Origin: Rhineura floridana
Lineage: Eukaryota > Chordata > Lepidosauria > Squamata > Rhineuridae
Direction of reading: 5' to 3'
Assembly (NCBI RefSeq): GCF_030035675.1
Contig: NC_084482.1
Coordinates: 73,569,120-73,633,119 of the forward strand
Length of the DNA stretch: 64,000 bases
In this document: positions 12,001 through 22,014 of the stretch, piece after piece
How positions within the stretch are numbered: position 1 is the stretch's first letter
How the letters are laid out: each line of letters starts with the position of its first letter
Program-made: the position numbers and the translations under genes
The notes under the pieces: model-generated
Databases searched by the model: none
What the model was told of the DNA's origin: nothing
The model's input: the letters and a program-made list of their open reading frames with translations, nothing else

Positions 12001-14769
12001 GCTCCATTGAATTTGTTAAGAGGTACATGAATTGTAAACAGACAACCTGTTCATTTCAGTACCCTGAAGCTAAAGGAATTTTTAAGTGCATGGGCCTATA
12101 GACATTTTATGTAGGAGATGTGTTTTGCTGTGTTGAACACTGTAACTTGTGAAAGGGAGATACATCTCTTGCATCATATAGTGGGCATAGGTTAGGAAAC
12201 TGGTCAATTGCTGCAGCGCAGTACATGTCTGTCTTTTGCATTACCTATAGTTTACTGGGAGAGGTGGAGAGCACACGCCACAAACAGATCTGCACTGCCA
12301 AGGGTAAATTTGCCCTTAGATGTTTGGTTGGATATTAAAGTTTCAGTACAAATGGGGACCTAGTGGATTGCCAAGTCAGAAAGCTAGTTTGTTTTGTTTT
12401 CAGTTTCCAAAGTATAACCTAAAGCAGAGAGGGAAGCTGAAAGCAAAATAAACTAGCTCTCAGACTTACCAGTCCACTGGACTAGGTCTCCATTTACCCC
12501 ATGACCTTGATACTGGATTCAGTAAAACCAAAACAGTCCAGATGTATGACTTTAAAAGGATTTTTTACTTTCTCCACCTCTCTACCCTCTCTTCCTAGAC
12601 ACTCAGTGGCCCAAATTGACTAAAGTGCCCAATCACAGTAGGTAACATTAGATAGTTTATCCCTTCATGAGGAACTAAGTGTGAAAAGTTATTTTATTTG
12701 GAAACCCTCCTCTGGTTAGCCTTTGTCTAGATCTAAATAATGAAATGTAAATAAAATTTATACAGACCCTGATTTCCTTGTGTTTTGTCTTCTAGGCTAT
12801 GATGGAACAGTCCAAGAAATCATCATTAGTGGTTGCAAGAAGTATTCTTAACAATAAACTTATCAGCAAAAAATTGGAGCAGTATCTGAAGGTAAACATA
12901 TATCTAAGAATGGCCCTAGGAGGGGTTATGGGTAGAATCCAAAGCTGTAAGAACAGACTTTATGCTTGTGCAGCAGAAAGTCTTTCTCTCCTCCTCCCCT
13001 GCAGCCCCCATGTATTAATAAAATCTGCTCCAGATGATACTCCACCACCCCAAAGCAGATTTTGAGAGCGCATGGAGGGCTGTAGAGAGAAGAGGAGAAG
13101 TTTAGGTCCCATTCACACTCTCTCTCACACACATGTTGAATACAACTTTTCTTCTTTTTACTAACTTAAAAGGGTCATATCACAATGTTAACCATTGGAA
13201 AGCTTTTATTTGTGCAAAATTAACTAAGTGTTAATGCATTTTCCATTAACCTCTATTTTCTTTCTATACCTCACAGTGCACTATCTTTTTTATGTGCGCC
13301 ACTGTAGGTCGCTGTCTTAATTTTTCGTTTCTGTGTCAACTTCTTCCTTCTCTGCATGTCGCTGCATCCCTTCTCCTTTCCATTTCCCCATCTACAGATA
13401 TCTACCTTCATCTCTTAGTTACCCCATGTTTCCTTACTCGGCAGTTCACTCTGCACCCTAAAGTGTTGTATTCTGTCTGTATTCTGTTGTATTCTATATC
13501 CCCATTTTTAAATACCTCTGTTTTTCTTCTTTCTGCCCCATTCTCTCCCTCTTCAAAATTTCTGCAGAAATCCACATTACCCCAAAGTCCACAGATACAA
13601 GCGGGGTTTGCAGCATGGTTGGTAAGCTGCAGCAGGCTTGAATATCTGGTGTCAAATCTACTATACACCTTTGTACACAGGAAGAGAAATATAGGCATAA
13701 TGATGCTGCCATTCTCATTTCCATTCTGCTCTGGAAGGGCTTTGGCAGCATTTATATGTTTCTATAAAGAGATGGCAAAGAGCCTCAAACAGTGGGATGT
13801 GGAATTTCCCCAAGGAGTTGTAAATAGGAGGGAAGAGACTACAATCAGCCTGTGGATTTTACACTAGGAGCATGTCTACAATACTCTGGATAGTTTAAGA
13901 ACATGTTCAGACTGAACAGTAATTGCTGTTTAAATTGCAGTATATTGCATAACTTGATAAAGTGATACACATTTGCCCATGGGAGTGGGGCAGTTTTTTA
14001 AAATCTCTGCCACTTAGTGGAGGCTAAAAGCTAGAAATAAGCTTGATTGCATAATGGAGAGCACATTCTTGTCTTCAGAAAACCTTTCTATAGAATGTTA
14101 CCAAGACACTTGTTGGCTGCTATTTCATAGTTCCTAAAAATGATCCATTGACTTTGACTGGTATCGGAAACTTTATTATATCTACTGATGAAAAAAAGGA
14201 ATAGAAATTGTCCTGTGTGCTTTTGTGTTTGTTTTTCTTCATGCTCTGTAGCATAAAGCAAAAACAACAACGAAAAAGTCCTTGTTGCAAAACTCAAGAC
14301 CTTAAAATTATCTTCATGTGATGTTCCCTTCCATCAATTGAAACTTGCTTACCCAAGTATGTATATGTAGAGTGCCCAGTTCAGATGTTTCACACTTGGC
14401 GTCATGTGATTCTGTTTTGTTTTGCAGGGTGAGAATCCCTTCACAGATGATCCCGAAGAGAAAGAGGAACATGAGGAAGGTGAGGCAGGGACAAGTGGGA
14501 ATATGGAAGAGGGAGCAGCTGAAGGTGAAGGAAGCAAGGTTGAAGAAGAAACTAAAGGTGACAATCTGGCTGAGGAAAATCTAGTTGAAGGAGGTAGTGC
14601 AGAAAACAAAGGTGATGAAGAAGGAGAAGAAGAACCACCAGGACAAATGGAAGAGCAGAACTTGATCACAGCCCAGGAAACCCTTGCTGTTGAGCAGGAG
14701 CAAGAAGAAGAAGAAGAAGAAAGAAAAGGAATCATGCCTTCAGAGGAGATGGAACCACCTGATGAGTGA
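1..14769 (+). CDS. AKAP8L: AKAP8L (A-kinase anchoring protein 8-like, HA95), 12 coding exons, 5' partial
   Basis: Spliced gene read from homology to vertebrate AKAP8L plus splice sites. Coding exons: 1-4, 485-722, 3268-3727, 4186-4303, 4536-4579, 6100-6154, 9477-9585, 10563-10704, 11155-11260, 11522-11652, 12796-12891, 14428-14769. All junction phases agree and the join gives 614 codons plus TGA; human AKAP8L is 646 aa and about 40 N-terminal residues lie left of the window. Layout: Tyr/Gly-rich N-terminus with conserved NQRLDM and PSLFS motifs, a basic KRKQ stretch (nuclear localisation), an acidic region, two AKAP95-type CCHH zinc fingers (visible residues C348/C351/H364/H370 and C441/C444/H458/H464), a conserved helix block, and an acidic C-terminus. 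The family is nuclear, chromatin and nuclear-matrix associated, and linked to RNA export and splicing; HA95 is not known as a strong RII binder. It is followed by its paralogue AKAP8 on the same strand. Confidence 0.96.
485..722 (+). CDS. AKAP8L: AKAP8L exon (Tyr/Gly-rich N-terminus)
   Basis: Acceptor TTAG at 481-484, donor GTGAGT at 723. It encodes a low-complexity segment rich in Y, G, N and S, then the conserved [11 protein letters not shown] block shared with human AKAP8L. Enters in phase 1, leaves in phase 2. Confidence 0.95.
723..3267 (+). other. AKAP8L intron, no recognised element
   Basis: About 2.5 kb, AT-rich. I see no open frame with coding character and no clear transposon. Confidence 0.6.
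3268..3727 (+). CDS. AKAP8L: AKAP8L exon (RD/RG-rich and PSLFS segment)
   Basis: Acceptor CTTGCAG ending at 3267, donor GTAAGT at 3728. At 460 nt it is the largest internal exon of this gene. It encodes [26 protein letters not shown] and the FRG-like GGGMKQ...MRR segment, all recognisable against human AKAP8L. Leaves in phase 0. Confidence 0.95.
4186..4303 (+). CDS. AKAP8L: AKAP8L exon (basic NLS-like, DEPDSK)
   Basis: Acceptor CATAG, donor GTAAGA. Begins with a Lys/Arg run, then KRKQ, DEPDSK and SDNSDSDN, matching human KRKQGG...DEPDSK...SDNSDSDN. The basic run is the likely nuclear localisation signal. Confidence 0.94.
4396..4486. mobile_element. Short palindromic repeat (family P1)
   Basis: Contains CCCCATTGAACTCAATGG and the flanking pair ACTTACCTGGGAGCAAAC / GCTTCTGAGTAGACATGTAT, a palindromic element of about 90 bp abundant in squamates. 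Further copies are listed in this window. No coding capacity; likely a MITE or derived from one, superfamily not assigned. Confidence 0.6.
4536..4579 (+). CDS. AKAP8L: AKAP8L small acidic exon (44 nt)
   Basis: Acceptor TTTTCAG, donor GTGAGT. Encodes [15 protein letters not shown], the acidic EG-rich stretch present at this place in the family. Phases fit both neighbours. Confidence 0.88.
6100..6154 (+). CDS. AKAP8L: AKAP8L small acidic exon with GC donor (55 nt)
   Basis: Acceptor ATTTTAG at 6093-6099. Encodes [18 protein letters not shown]. The donor is AAAG|GCAAGT, a GC-AG intron; joining to 9477 gives EKGALT, identical to the human junction. A GT at 6146 in the same exon is an in-place competitor that would put TGA at the junction. 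Confidence 0.9.
6553..6825 (+). repeat. Two diverged copies of an ~85-bp unit around a polypyrimidine tract
   Basis: The unit starting GGTCAGTTTTACCT and running through GAGTAAATCCCA and CTCA(A/G)TAAGCAT occurs at about 6555-6630 and again at about 6743-6822. Between them is a CCT/CTT-rich strand-asymmetric tract (about 6640-6740). It includes P1-like sequence. Confidence 0.65.
6885..7160 (+). repeat. Left arm of a long inverted repeat in the AKAP8L GC-AG intron
   Basis: This segment is repeated in reverse complement at about 7949-8527. Both arms read the same chance peptide [15 protein letters not shown] on opposite strands. The arm is about 276 bp; the family is not recognised. Confidence 0.8.
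7949..8527 (-). repeat. Right arm of the long inverted repeat, interrupted by an insertion
   Basis: Reverse complement of the arm at 6885-7160, in two pieces (about 7949-8082 and 8407-8527) separated by about 320 bp that includes a SINE. About 790 bp lie between the arms. Confidence 0.8.
8227..8411 (+). mobile_element. tRNA-derived SINE with Bov-B-like tail (Sauria-SINE type)
   Basis: Has a pol III A-box-like TAGTGGTTAAGGTG and a perfect B box GGTTCGAATCC at 8274-8284. The 3' part (CACCATAAGTCAGAATCGAC then TTGAAGGCAGTACATTT) matches the Bov-B LINE 3' end, which supplies retrotransposition in trans. Confidence 0.85.
9477..9585 (+). CDS. AKAP8L: AKAP8L exon (KRKLQAGKK, basic)
   Basis: Acceptor ATGTAG, donor GTAAGC. 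Encodes [20 protein letters not shown] and RDRMVER, near-identical to the human segment that leads into the first zinc finger. Confidence 0.96.
9930..10400. other. GC-richer block in an AKAP8L intron, unclassified
   Basis: Base composition differs from the flanking AT-rich intron and only short chance frames occur. Possibly an old repeat; I recognise no family. Confidence 0.3.
10563..10704 (+). CDS. AKAP8L: AKAP8L exon, zinc finger 1
   Basis: Acceptor TTAACAG, donor GTGAGC. Encodes [13 protein letters not shown]...H...FH, an AKAP95-type CCHH finger with both Cys and both His in place, followed by [14 protein letters not shown]. The length (142 nt) equals the matching AKAP8 exon at 38644. Confidence 0.98.
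11155..11260 (+). CDS. AKAP8L: AKAP8L exon (inter-finger basic helix)
   Basis: Acceptor ATGCAG, donor GTAGGT. Encodes [15 protein letters not shown]...[11 protein letters not shown], matching the human linker between the fingers, a charged predicted helix. Confidence 0.96.
11522..11652 (+). CDS. AKAP8L: AKAP8L exon, zinc finger 2
   Basis: Acceptor TTCCTCAG, donor GTAAGT. Encodes [18 protein letters not shown] then KHLKSLDHN, the second CCHH finger with all ligands. 131 nt, the same as AKAP8 exon 42854-42984. Confidence 0.98.
12796..12891 (+). CDS. AKAP8L: AKAP8L exon ([19 protein letters not shown] helix)
   Basis: Acceptor TTCTAG, donor GTAAAC. Encodes [16 protein letters not shown] then [16 protein letters not shown], one of the most conserved blocks of the family. 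96 nt, phase 0 at both ends, as in AKAP8. Confidence 0.98.
12945..13105. mobile_element. Palindromic repeat (family P2)
   Basis: Contains CTCCTCCCCTGCAGCCCCCAT and, further on, the inverted counterpart with GCATGGAGGGCTGTAG, around AATCTGCTCCAGA. Related copies occur at about 26605-26760 and 27345-27530. Confidence 0.5.
14428..14769 (+). CDS. AKAP8L: AKAP8L terminal coding exon (acidic tail)
   Basis: Acceptor TTTTGCAG ending at 14427. Starts [14 protein letters not shown] as in human, then a Glu/Gly-rich tail with an EEEEEE run, ending at TGA 14767-14769. The human tail has a proline-rich stretch that is largely absent here. Confidence 0.96.
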   Translation, partial: GENPFTDDPEEKEEHEEGEAGTSGNMEEGAAEGEGSKVEEETKGDNLAEENLVEGGSAENKGDEEGEEEPPGQMEEQNLITAQETLAVEQEQEEEEEERKGIMPSEEMEPPDE

Positions 14770-16230
14770 ACTTCCAAAGAAGGTTGAAGCGTTTTGAGAC
14801 TCTGCATTAAAACTTTTTAAACCATAACTGTGTTTGTGACACTACATGGCACGCGGCTTTGTTTCTCATTGACTGCATTTTCACCTAGTTACAGCACTTG
14901 AAAGCCTTTATCTGTAAAGTGTTTTTGGAAATAGCTTTTTTTAACCAAATCTTCATTGTATTAGTTAGGTTTTGTGCAGTACGGTTTTTAGGTGGCTTTA
15001 TACTAGGAAAATACTTTTTTTTTAGTGATTAACTCAAAACCAAATTGTGTTAATTGGCTTGTACCATGCTACAACTTTTGGGGGTAAATGTTCTCTAAAC
15101 TTCTCTATCTCCCTTCCCCCCCAACTTTGTATATAGTTGAAGATGTTTTTGTTCCCTAGCCAGCCGTGTCTGGAAATGTCAGTAGCAGAATTCTGGGTTT
15201 TAAATTCTGCAGATTGAAGTAATTTCCATGCAACTGTAGCATTCTTCTATTCTACCTTTTTACTTTTAATATACAGAAGTAATACTTTGGGGTCAGCACA
15301 GTAGTTTTTCAGTGCTTTTATTTAAGGGTAAATGGTTCCATCAGACTGAGAAAAGGCACTGTATAAGGATTACCTGTACATATGGGTTTCTGGAAGAAGC
15401 AGCCACATGATGGATGTGCAAGAAGCCTCAAAGAGGGATAAATGCATCCTAGCACATTCTTAAAAGGCAATTCAGCATTGCTCGTTTTGAGTTTTCTTCT
15501 GATGTTTAGGGGACATCATTTATGCTGCTTGCCTTAGATTGCTATTCTGTAAATGAAGGCTATAGTAGCCCATACGAAAGATGAAGAGTGTTACAGAAAC
15601 ATTAAATATTCCCTTCAATGCAGCTCTTTGGCAGTTGTCTCATTCTAAATCATCCTACAGTCTCAACAATATACTACTGCTTCATTCTCTCTCTCTCTCT
15701 GTGTGTATGTTTTTTAAAACAACCCTAGACAATAATGTCCAGTTTATTTTAGTTACACTCCCTGCCCTGCAAAAATGCAAAGTAATAGTGGTACAGCTAC
15801 TACTGCTCTTGTTCATGCTCCATTTATTATCCTATGTTTGTCTTTATGTACTTGCATTCTTCCTACAGCTGAAATCAAGCAGTGAAACTGAAAAGGTTAT
15901 ATGAACATATTTTTCTGCCTACCTGCTACATCAAACGAGAAGGGTGAGTGAAGTAATTGTTGCACTGTGGGATGGAGGCCATGCTGCCACATACCACTTC
16001 TGCTGCCGTCATCCCTTGAGCACCTGGCATCTGGTAATAGCTGTATTACAAATATTGTAAGTCAAATGCAAAAGACATTGCACAAAAACAGAAATGTTGG
16101 AGGAAGTTTCAGAGTACAACTTTTGCTTAGAAATGTGTAATGACTCAAATGTTTAGAACAGTAACTTAGGTCTTGTACCTAATCAAGTTTTAGATGTTAT
16201 TGATAATAAATTTAATATTGGGAGTACTGA
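14770..16230 (+). other. AKAP8L: AKAP8L 3' untranslated region (end inferred)
   Basis: AT-rich sequence after the stop, with no coding pattern. An ATTAAA lies at 14806 and a good AATAAA at 16205-16210, followed about 70 bases on by a GT/CT-rich stretch. The longer form ending near 16.23 kb is my preferred end. A CT/GT microsatellite sits at about 15684-15705. Confidence 0.55.
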
Positions 16231-16565
16231 AATTCTAGAACCAAACTAATGTCTAAATATCAGCTGGCACCTTGAAAAGTGTCCTCTCTGTGAGTGAAAA
16301 GAAGAAAATTTCCAGAACAGCAATTAGGCACTAGGAAAGGGTACTTCAGTTTGGAAGTATTATGGTAATCACTGATGGTGACAGAGATTTCTAATCCTTA
16401 AGTAGTTAATGCTGCCTTCTTCCAACCCTTTTAGACTTACGCCTAAGTACGTGTTAATAGCAAAAATGTGGGTTGCACAAAAGTATTAAATGTAGTGCCA
16501 ATTTTCTTTGCATCCATCCATCACTTATTAAACCCCAAAGGAATAGTGTTTACCTTAAAACAGCC

Positions 16566-16654
16566 CACTCATGAACATGTTTACTTGGAACTAAGTCTCT
16601 CGGTGTTCAGTGGTACTTATTTCTGAGTAAATCTGTTTAGGATTGCAGTCTCAA
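16566..16654. mobile_element. Short palindromic repeat (family P1)
   Basis: ACATGTTTACTTGGAACTAA ... TTTCTGAGTAAATCTGTTTA then GGATTGCAGTC, the same layout as the copy at 4396. Confidence 0.55.
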
Positions 16655-17395
16655 GGTGAAGATTCTATGAGGAAAATACAGGGTTCCCAAACCCATGTTT
16701 GTCTCATAACTCTAAAGCAGGGGTGGGGGCATTTTCAGGGGGAAACTGGCAGGTATGAGGTATGGATGTCATAGGACCAAATTCAACATACTACACCTAC
16801 CTGCCTTTCCTACTCCCCACAGTGTAAATAGCAGTTTGGGGAAAGGGTGGAGAAGGAAAGGGTTAACCATCCTCTTTCAGAGCATCTCCAAATCTTAAAA
16901 CAGCTGTTAATCAGTAAAAATAAAAACAAAGGGAGATCCTAATCATAAATCTTCCCAGTCACATTTGACCCTTAATTAGATGCTTCTGTGATTTAACTTA
17001 GTTCAAGGGCTATAAAGCCAGAGACTGAGTTGCATCTCTGGTAGGGCAGCAAGACATTCGTCCAGGACCATGGAAGGTTCTACTGCTACTTAGATTTTGT
17101 GGGGATAGCCGGGCTATTATGGGCTATCCTAGAAGGGTGGCGCAGGAGATGGTGGTGCAGCCATTTTCCTGGTGCTGCCCTTTATTCAGAGATTTTACTG
17201 GAATGTAAAATCTGAGGGAACAGCCTTTGTACCTACTTCAGACTTAGAGGTTATTAAAGGTTATCTAAAATCCCTGTACTCTTCTTATTACACCTCATCC
17301 TCCTATTCATCACACTCTGGTACTGGTATTTGTTACTAGTGAAAAAGTGGAAGATGAATCGGTCCCTTCAGGAAATGTGAGGAGAGAGCCAAGGC

Positions 17396-17486
17396 TACAA
17401 TTCTATGCACACTTGCCAGAGTAAGTCCTATAGAACTATAGTGGAGCTAACGTCTGAGTAGATACCTATCAGATTGTACTGCAAAT
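17396..17486. mobile_element. Short palindromic repeat (family P1)
   Basis: CAATTCTATGCACACTTGCC ... GTCTGAGTAGATACCTATCA then GATTGTACTGCAA; a diverged P1 copy. Confidence 0.5.
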
Positions 17487-19364
17487 TCCCAGGGCAGCTA
17501 GATAGTGATGTAAGGACCAGCATAACATACGTCTGTATGGGATTAGTGCCATTTCCTTGCCTTTACCATACTCCTTTCTTTACAGAAAACATAGCAATTA
17601 TTTTTGACTCTTAAGAATTTCACAGCAGGGAAAATTTTCACCATGTATGGTTTCTCCTGTCACTGCAAGTGTGAGGTGAAAAACTACCTGATGAAATTCT
17701 CCTATCTCTGCAATTCCATAAAAAGGGTTGCCTTTAGTCTGGCCAGCACCCCTTTCAGTTTCTCCTTTTTAGTGTTGTTCATGATATATGTATATGTTTG
17801 TTTCTTATTCTTCAAATATGTACAAATTAACCTCCTGCTTGAATGTTATTGACTCTGTTGCTGTACCAAATGTCAATTTTTGTATATCAGTTTTAGCATT
17901 CGTTATCTTTTGTCATTAATTGTGTTCTGTCCATATAAAACTAAACTAAATCAAATTGTGATTGCCCAGCAATGATTAAAAAAATAGATAGAACATTTGT
18001 TACTGCTGCAGCTTAGCCATGCATGTGTTGAATTTCGTAAAGCTGTTGCTGAGCCTGGAAAGCAGTGGTTGCTTTCACTGAACATTCGTGTATAGTGTGT
18101 ACTTGGCAAACTGCAGGAAAGACTGGGCTGCACTTCTATATCCATTTGACTGTTTATATAACTTTAAAAGTCCAGTAATCTGCTGCTGTATCATTGACTT
18201 TGCTGTTTCTCTTCACCAAAGAATTTAGTTCTCAACTTCATTTTATTCATTCTCTGACATAGATATCAAATTATGTCATAATTGCTAAATTCATTCTGGA
18301 GCAAGTGGCTTATGCACGCCCGTAGCTTAATTTCTAGGTCCTTCTCATTTTCTTCTAAGTGAAAAAATTTTGGTTGCTTTTCCAAAGGAGATGAGCAAGG
18401 TCCATGACAGCTCTCTAGCCTACTGCTATATGCAGTCTCCACCGCTGCCTAGTGTAGCTTCTGTCTAACAATACTGTGTGCTGTTAAGGAACAATTCATC
18501 ACACAATATTGTTTTCTGCAAAAGAGCAGATCTAGCCATCATGGATTATATATTCATGTAGGCAAAGGTAAGAGTCACATCTACTATTCCACCCGCTCCT
18601 GGCATGTTGCCTGTAAGAGAAGGTGGCTTACAGGCTGAAAAAGGCCCGCTATCCCTACTTTACAGGGGAGAAGAGGGATAGTTCTAAAACTGGGCATCAC
18701 AAACTGAGCAATGTAATTATCCCTTCATTTTGCAGTTGTAAGTAACACAAATAATTGTCTGTCTGTGCCCTGACCCATCAGCGTTTGTGATGACATCCTT
18801 GAGGTTGAATGTACAGAGTTGAATAAAGTACACTGGAAAGTAGGGGAAAACCAAGCATTATGTTTTGAACCGCTGTGGTTATCAAGAATGTCATCACAAA
18901 TGCTGATGCCTTTTTGCAGTATAATTAGAGAGATTGGGGCAACTGCTCCTCTTCAACCAATTAGTTTTTATTATAATTATGCTGTGCTAAAACAGGCCTG
19001 GATTGGTCTTAGATGATGACAGTATTGATGCCCCACTCACAAATGAATTAAACTGTTAGGGTTGTATCCAATATTAGTTGTACTTGCAGTAGCTCCACTG
19101 AAATTAATGGACGTAACTAGTTTTGGTCCATTAATTATAATGGGTCTACTCTGAGTAGAACATAGTTGGACATAATAAAAATACTTTAGCCCAAGCTCAG
19201 TGTCAGGTCATCGAGTTGTGGTATAGAGGGATAGCAGTCAAGGCCCTTAAGCTGTAAGAGAGTGTGTCTCAAGACTAGGAAATTGTAGACCTTGCTGTTG
19301 TATATTTGTGCCTATAACAGATGCATGGTGGGCAAGTTCTCCGTTGCAGATGGATTCCTGTGTG

Positions 19365-19456
19365 AAACCCTGGGGAGCTGCTGCCAGTGTGAACAATACT
19401 GGATTGATGGACCAATAGATTGATATGATATGAGGCAGCTTCCTGCGTTCCTGGAA
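19365..19456 (+). mobile_element. 3' part of a tRNA-derived squamate SINE (family S2)
   Basis: CCCTGGGGAGCTGCTGCCAG, AACAATACTGGATTGATGGA and GAGGCAGCTTCCTGCGTTCC are the standard body and tail of a common squamate SINE whose minus-strand copy is at 30222-30442. Confidence 0.65.
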
Positions 19457-19724
19457 TAGGAAAGAGGATTGACCAACGAAGTGTCTGTATATTCTTATAA
19501 AAGACTCCAATAATGTACATACAATTTTTAAAAATGTGTGTCATACAGCCTCAGTTCATGTACTGATGGACAGGCCAGGACTGGTTAGAGCTGTCAGAAG
19601 TTAATGTAAATCCAAATACAAGGTTAGGTTCAAAGGCTCCCTTTCACTGCACTGCTATGACATGAGTCATGCCCTCTACCTCTAAAAGCTTGTTTAGTCA
19701 CTGGTCAGGGGAATAGTGTAGGTC

Positions 19725-19830
19725 AGTGGTAGAGGGTCTGATTTGCATTCAGAAAGCCCCAGGTGACGAGCCTGTCTCAGTATAAGGAAGCCTCACTGGC
19801 AGGTGGAAAAGATCTGGATGGTTGTGGCTA
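19725..19830 (+). mobile_element. 5' part of a tRNA-derived squamate SINE (family S2), diverged
   Basis: GTCAGTGGTAGAGGGTCTGA followed by TTTGCATTCAGAAAG resembles the tRNA-like head of family S2; the tail is not typical. Confidence 0.45.
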
Positions 19831-20814
19831 AAGGTTTTTTTAAAAGGTACTGGAGTTGGTCAATGTGGGATAGAAGAAAGTAGCAGAGATTTAGAAGCTA
19901 TCATTCAGAATATGAGCTGAATTTGTTCTGTTCATGAGCAAGAGCTATAACAATAAGCACTTAAGAAATACTGCTGCCTCTTTCATCCAAGAAATATGCT
20001 ATTCAGCTAACTGAATTTAAAGCAACACTTTGGCCCTGATTCGGCTTACATGATTTGCCAGACATACAGGAAAAATATATTTCAGTCAGGTATTTTAGAT
20101 TAAAAGGAACAGCAACAAGGGAAGGCTCAAAGCTGTAATCGGCTAGAAAATGGTAAGACTGTTACAGCCAAACTGGAGTATATATATGAGGTTGCAAGCG
20201 TGCACTGAAGAGTTTATTGGAATAAACTTACAACCATACAGATAAAAAGCTAGGCTTCAACCAAGGAAATACCCAGTGTCATTAAAATACTATATAACAT
20301 ATTTACACTTTATTATACATTACACATCTGATGAAGTGGATGGTGGTCCATAGAAGCTTATGCTATATATTACATTTATTAGCCTTTAAGGTGCCACAAG
20401 ACTCTTGTTTTTGCCACAACAGAAAAACACGCCTACCTACCTGAAAAATAACATAGAAATTCAACAAGTGCCTGCGACTAATTTCATGACAAGGAAACGT
20501 GGCTGTTGAATTACTCTGTCAACCAGTCTTTTAATGGTGCAGGAACCTTGACTTCCAACATAGTCTTAACCTTATATACCTTGTGTGTGTAGAGGACATA
20601 TTTTCAAAGCATGACACAAAAGGGATTCTGCAACTGAACTTTTGTCCCTTAAACAGGCAATCATTTTAACTGCAAGTACATTTCCCTTGTTGGTTTTTTG
20701 TTTTTGTTGCCTATAAACATACATTTAAAAGCACAGGAGCCTGCTGAGGGAAAAAGTCACTCTTTACAGCTGCTTTTGTATTGTATTTGGGTGAGTACGT
20801 AGAATCTGAATCCT

Positions 20815-21640
20815 AGCAAGATGGAGGCACAGTGGATAAGTGCTTCCCAAGCTCGGCTAATTGGTCAATTGCCTGCTTTGGATGGGGCCCTACTTCTGAA
20901 AAAGCAGGTTTGGTGTCTGGGGGTGCTTCTGGATCTATCCTTGTCTCTAGAGGCCCAGATGACCTCAGTGGCTAGGAGTGCCTTTTACCAGCTTTGGCTG
21001 GTAAGACAGCTGTGGCTGTTTCTGGATCAGGATAGCCTGACCACTGTTGTCCATGCACTGGCAACCTCCAGGCTGAATTAGTGTAATGTGCTGTATATGG
21101 GGCTGCTCTTGAGATTGGTCTGGAACGTGCAGCTGGTACTAAATGCAACAATGTGACTGCTCATTGGGGCAGAATATTGCCAACGTGTGACCCCGCTGCT
21201 GCAAGAATTGCACTATCTGACTATTAGCTGCTGAGCCAAGTTCAAGGTTCTGGTTTTGCTGTACAAAGCCCTATACAGATTGGGGCCAGGATACCTGAAA
21301 GATTGTCTTACCCTTTATATACCCGCCGATCACTGCATTCTGTAGGTGAGCGCCTTCTACAGATCTTACCAGGACATTTATTACATCCAATACATGTATT
21401 GGGCCTTTAGTGCAGTAGCATCTACCCTTTGGAATTCCTTCCCCTTTAAATATTAGACATGCACCATCTGTTATCTTTTAGGCGCCTATTGAAGACCTTC
21501 CTCGTTCAACAAATTTTTTAAGTAGAGATCTTTTCCCAGTCTGTTTTGGAACTTTGAAGAGTTTTTTTAATGTTTTGTCCCTTGTTTGCCATCCTGGGCT
21601 TCTACTGGGAGGAAGGACGGAACAGAAATTTAATAATAAT
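20815..21640 (+). mobile_element. CR1/L2-like LINE, 5'-truncated 3' end
   Basis: Conceptual translation over several interrupted frames shows the C-terminal part of a reverse transcriptase (LGVLLDLSLSLEAQ, ARSAFYQLWLVRQL, FKVLVLLYKALYRLGP, WNSFP). The 3' end is CATCCTGGGCTTCTACTGGG, then AATTTAATAATAAT. It ends immediately upstream of the AKAP8 promoter. Degenerate, with stops in the reading frame. Confidence 0.75.
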
Positions 21641-21739
21641 TTCGCAGCGCCGCAACGAAAGAGAGCATTTGGCCCTTCCTACTTCATTTGGTAATAATCG
21701 TTACGGTTTCCTGCTATCCTCAGCTCTCGCAGAGAAGAT

Positions 21740-21998
21740 TCTACCAACTTGAAAAGGGAACCGGAAATTCCTCTTGCCAGCCAATACGGTTGTTAAAGCG
21801 GACCAATGCGAACGACTTTGGTGTGGGGAGGCGGGAGCAGCAACCATTACATGTGGAACCGAATAGGCAGAATTTTGAGATTACAACCAATAGAACTCTG
21901 AAGTTAGCAACAATAGCCAATCAGCCAGAGACTCTAACGCCCCCGTAGTAAGTGTAGTAGGTTGTCTTGCGCGGTTGCGGGTTGACGGCGGGGAAGCC
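21740..21998 (+). promoter_or_regulatory. AKAP8: AKAP8 promoter and 5'UTR with CCAAT-box cluster
   Basis: Four CCAAT boxes lie upstream of the start codon (21781, 21803, 21887, 21917) and three reversed ATTGG boxes downstream (22180, 22187, 22209). CCGGAA at 21761 fits an ETS site. There is no TATA box at a useful distance. CpG density is raised from about 21640 to 22460. The 5' end of the transcript cannot be placed from sequence. Confidence 0.65.
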
Positions 21999-22014
21999 AT
22001 GGATTCGGGTTATG
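21999..22014 (+). CDS. AKAP8: AKAP8 exon 1 coding part
   Basis: GCCATGG context. ATG GAT TCG GGT TAT G, donor GTGAGT at 22015. MDSGYG matches human MDQGYG. Ends in phase 1. Confidence 0.93.

Larger units (their letters stand above)
16231..20814. other. Intergenic region between AKAP8L and AKAP8
   Basis: No gene seen. It holds P1 copies, SINE fragments (19365-19456, 19725-19830), a small inverted repeat (about 18775-18910) and otherwise AT-rich DNA with only chance open frames. Confidence 0.55.

Noticed and set aside
13292-13867. 191-codon open frame in an AKAP8L intron
   Set aside because: The stretch is pyrimidine-rich on the + strand, which favours Leu/Ser/Phe codons and avoids stops. No known family and no good start context or splice signals.
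14349-14807. 152-codon minus-strand open frame rich in Ser
   Set aside because: It is the antisense shadow of the Glu-rich AKAP8L terminal exon (GAA/GAG read as TTC/CTC).
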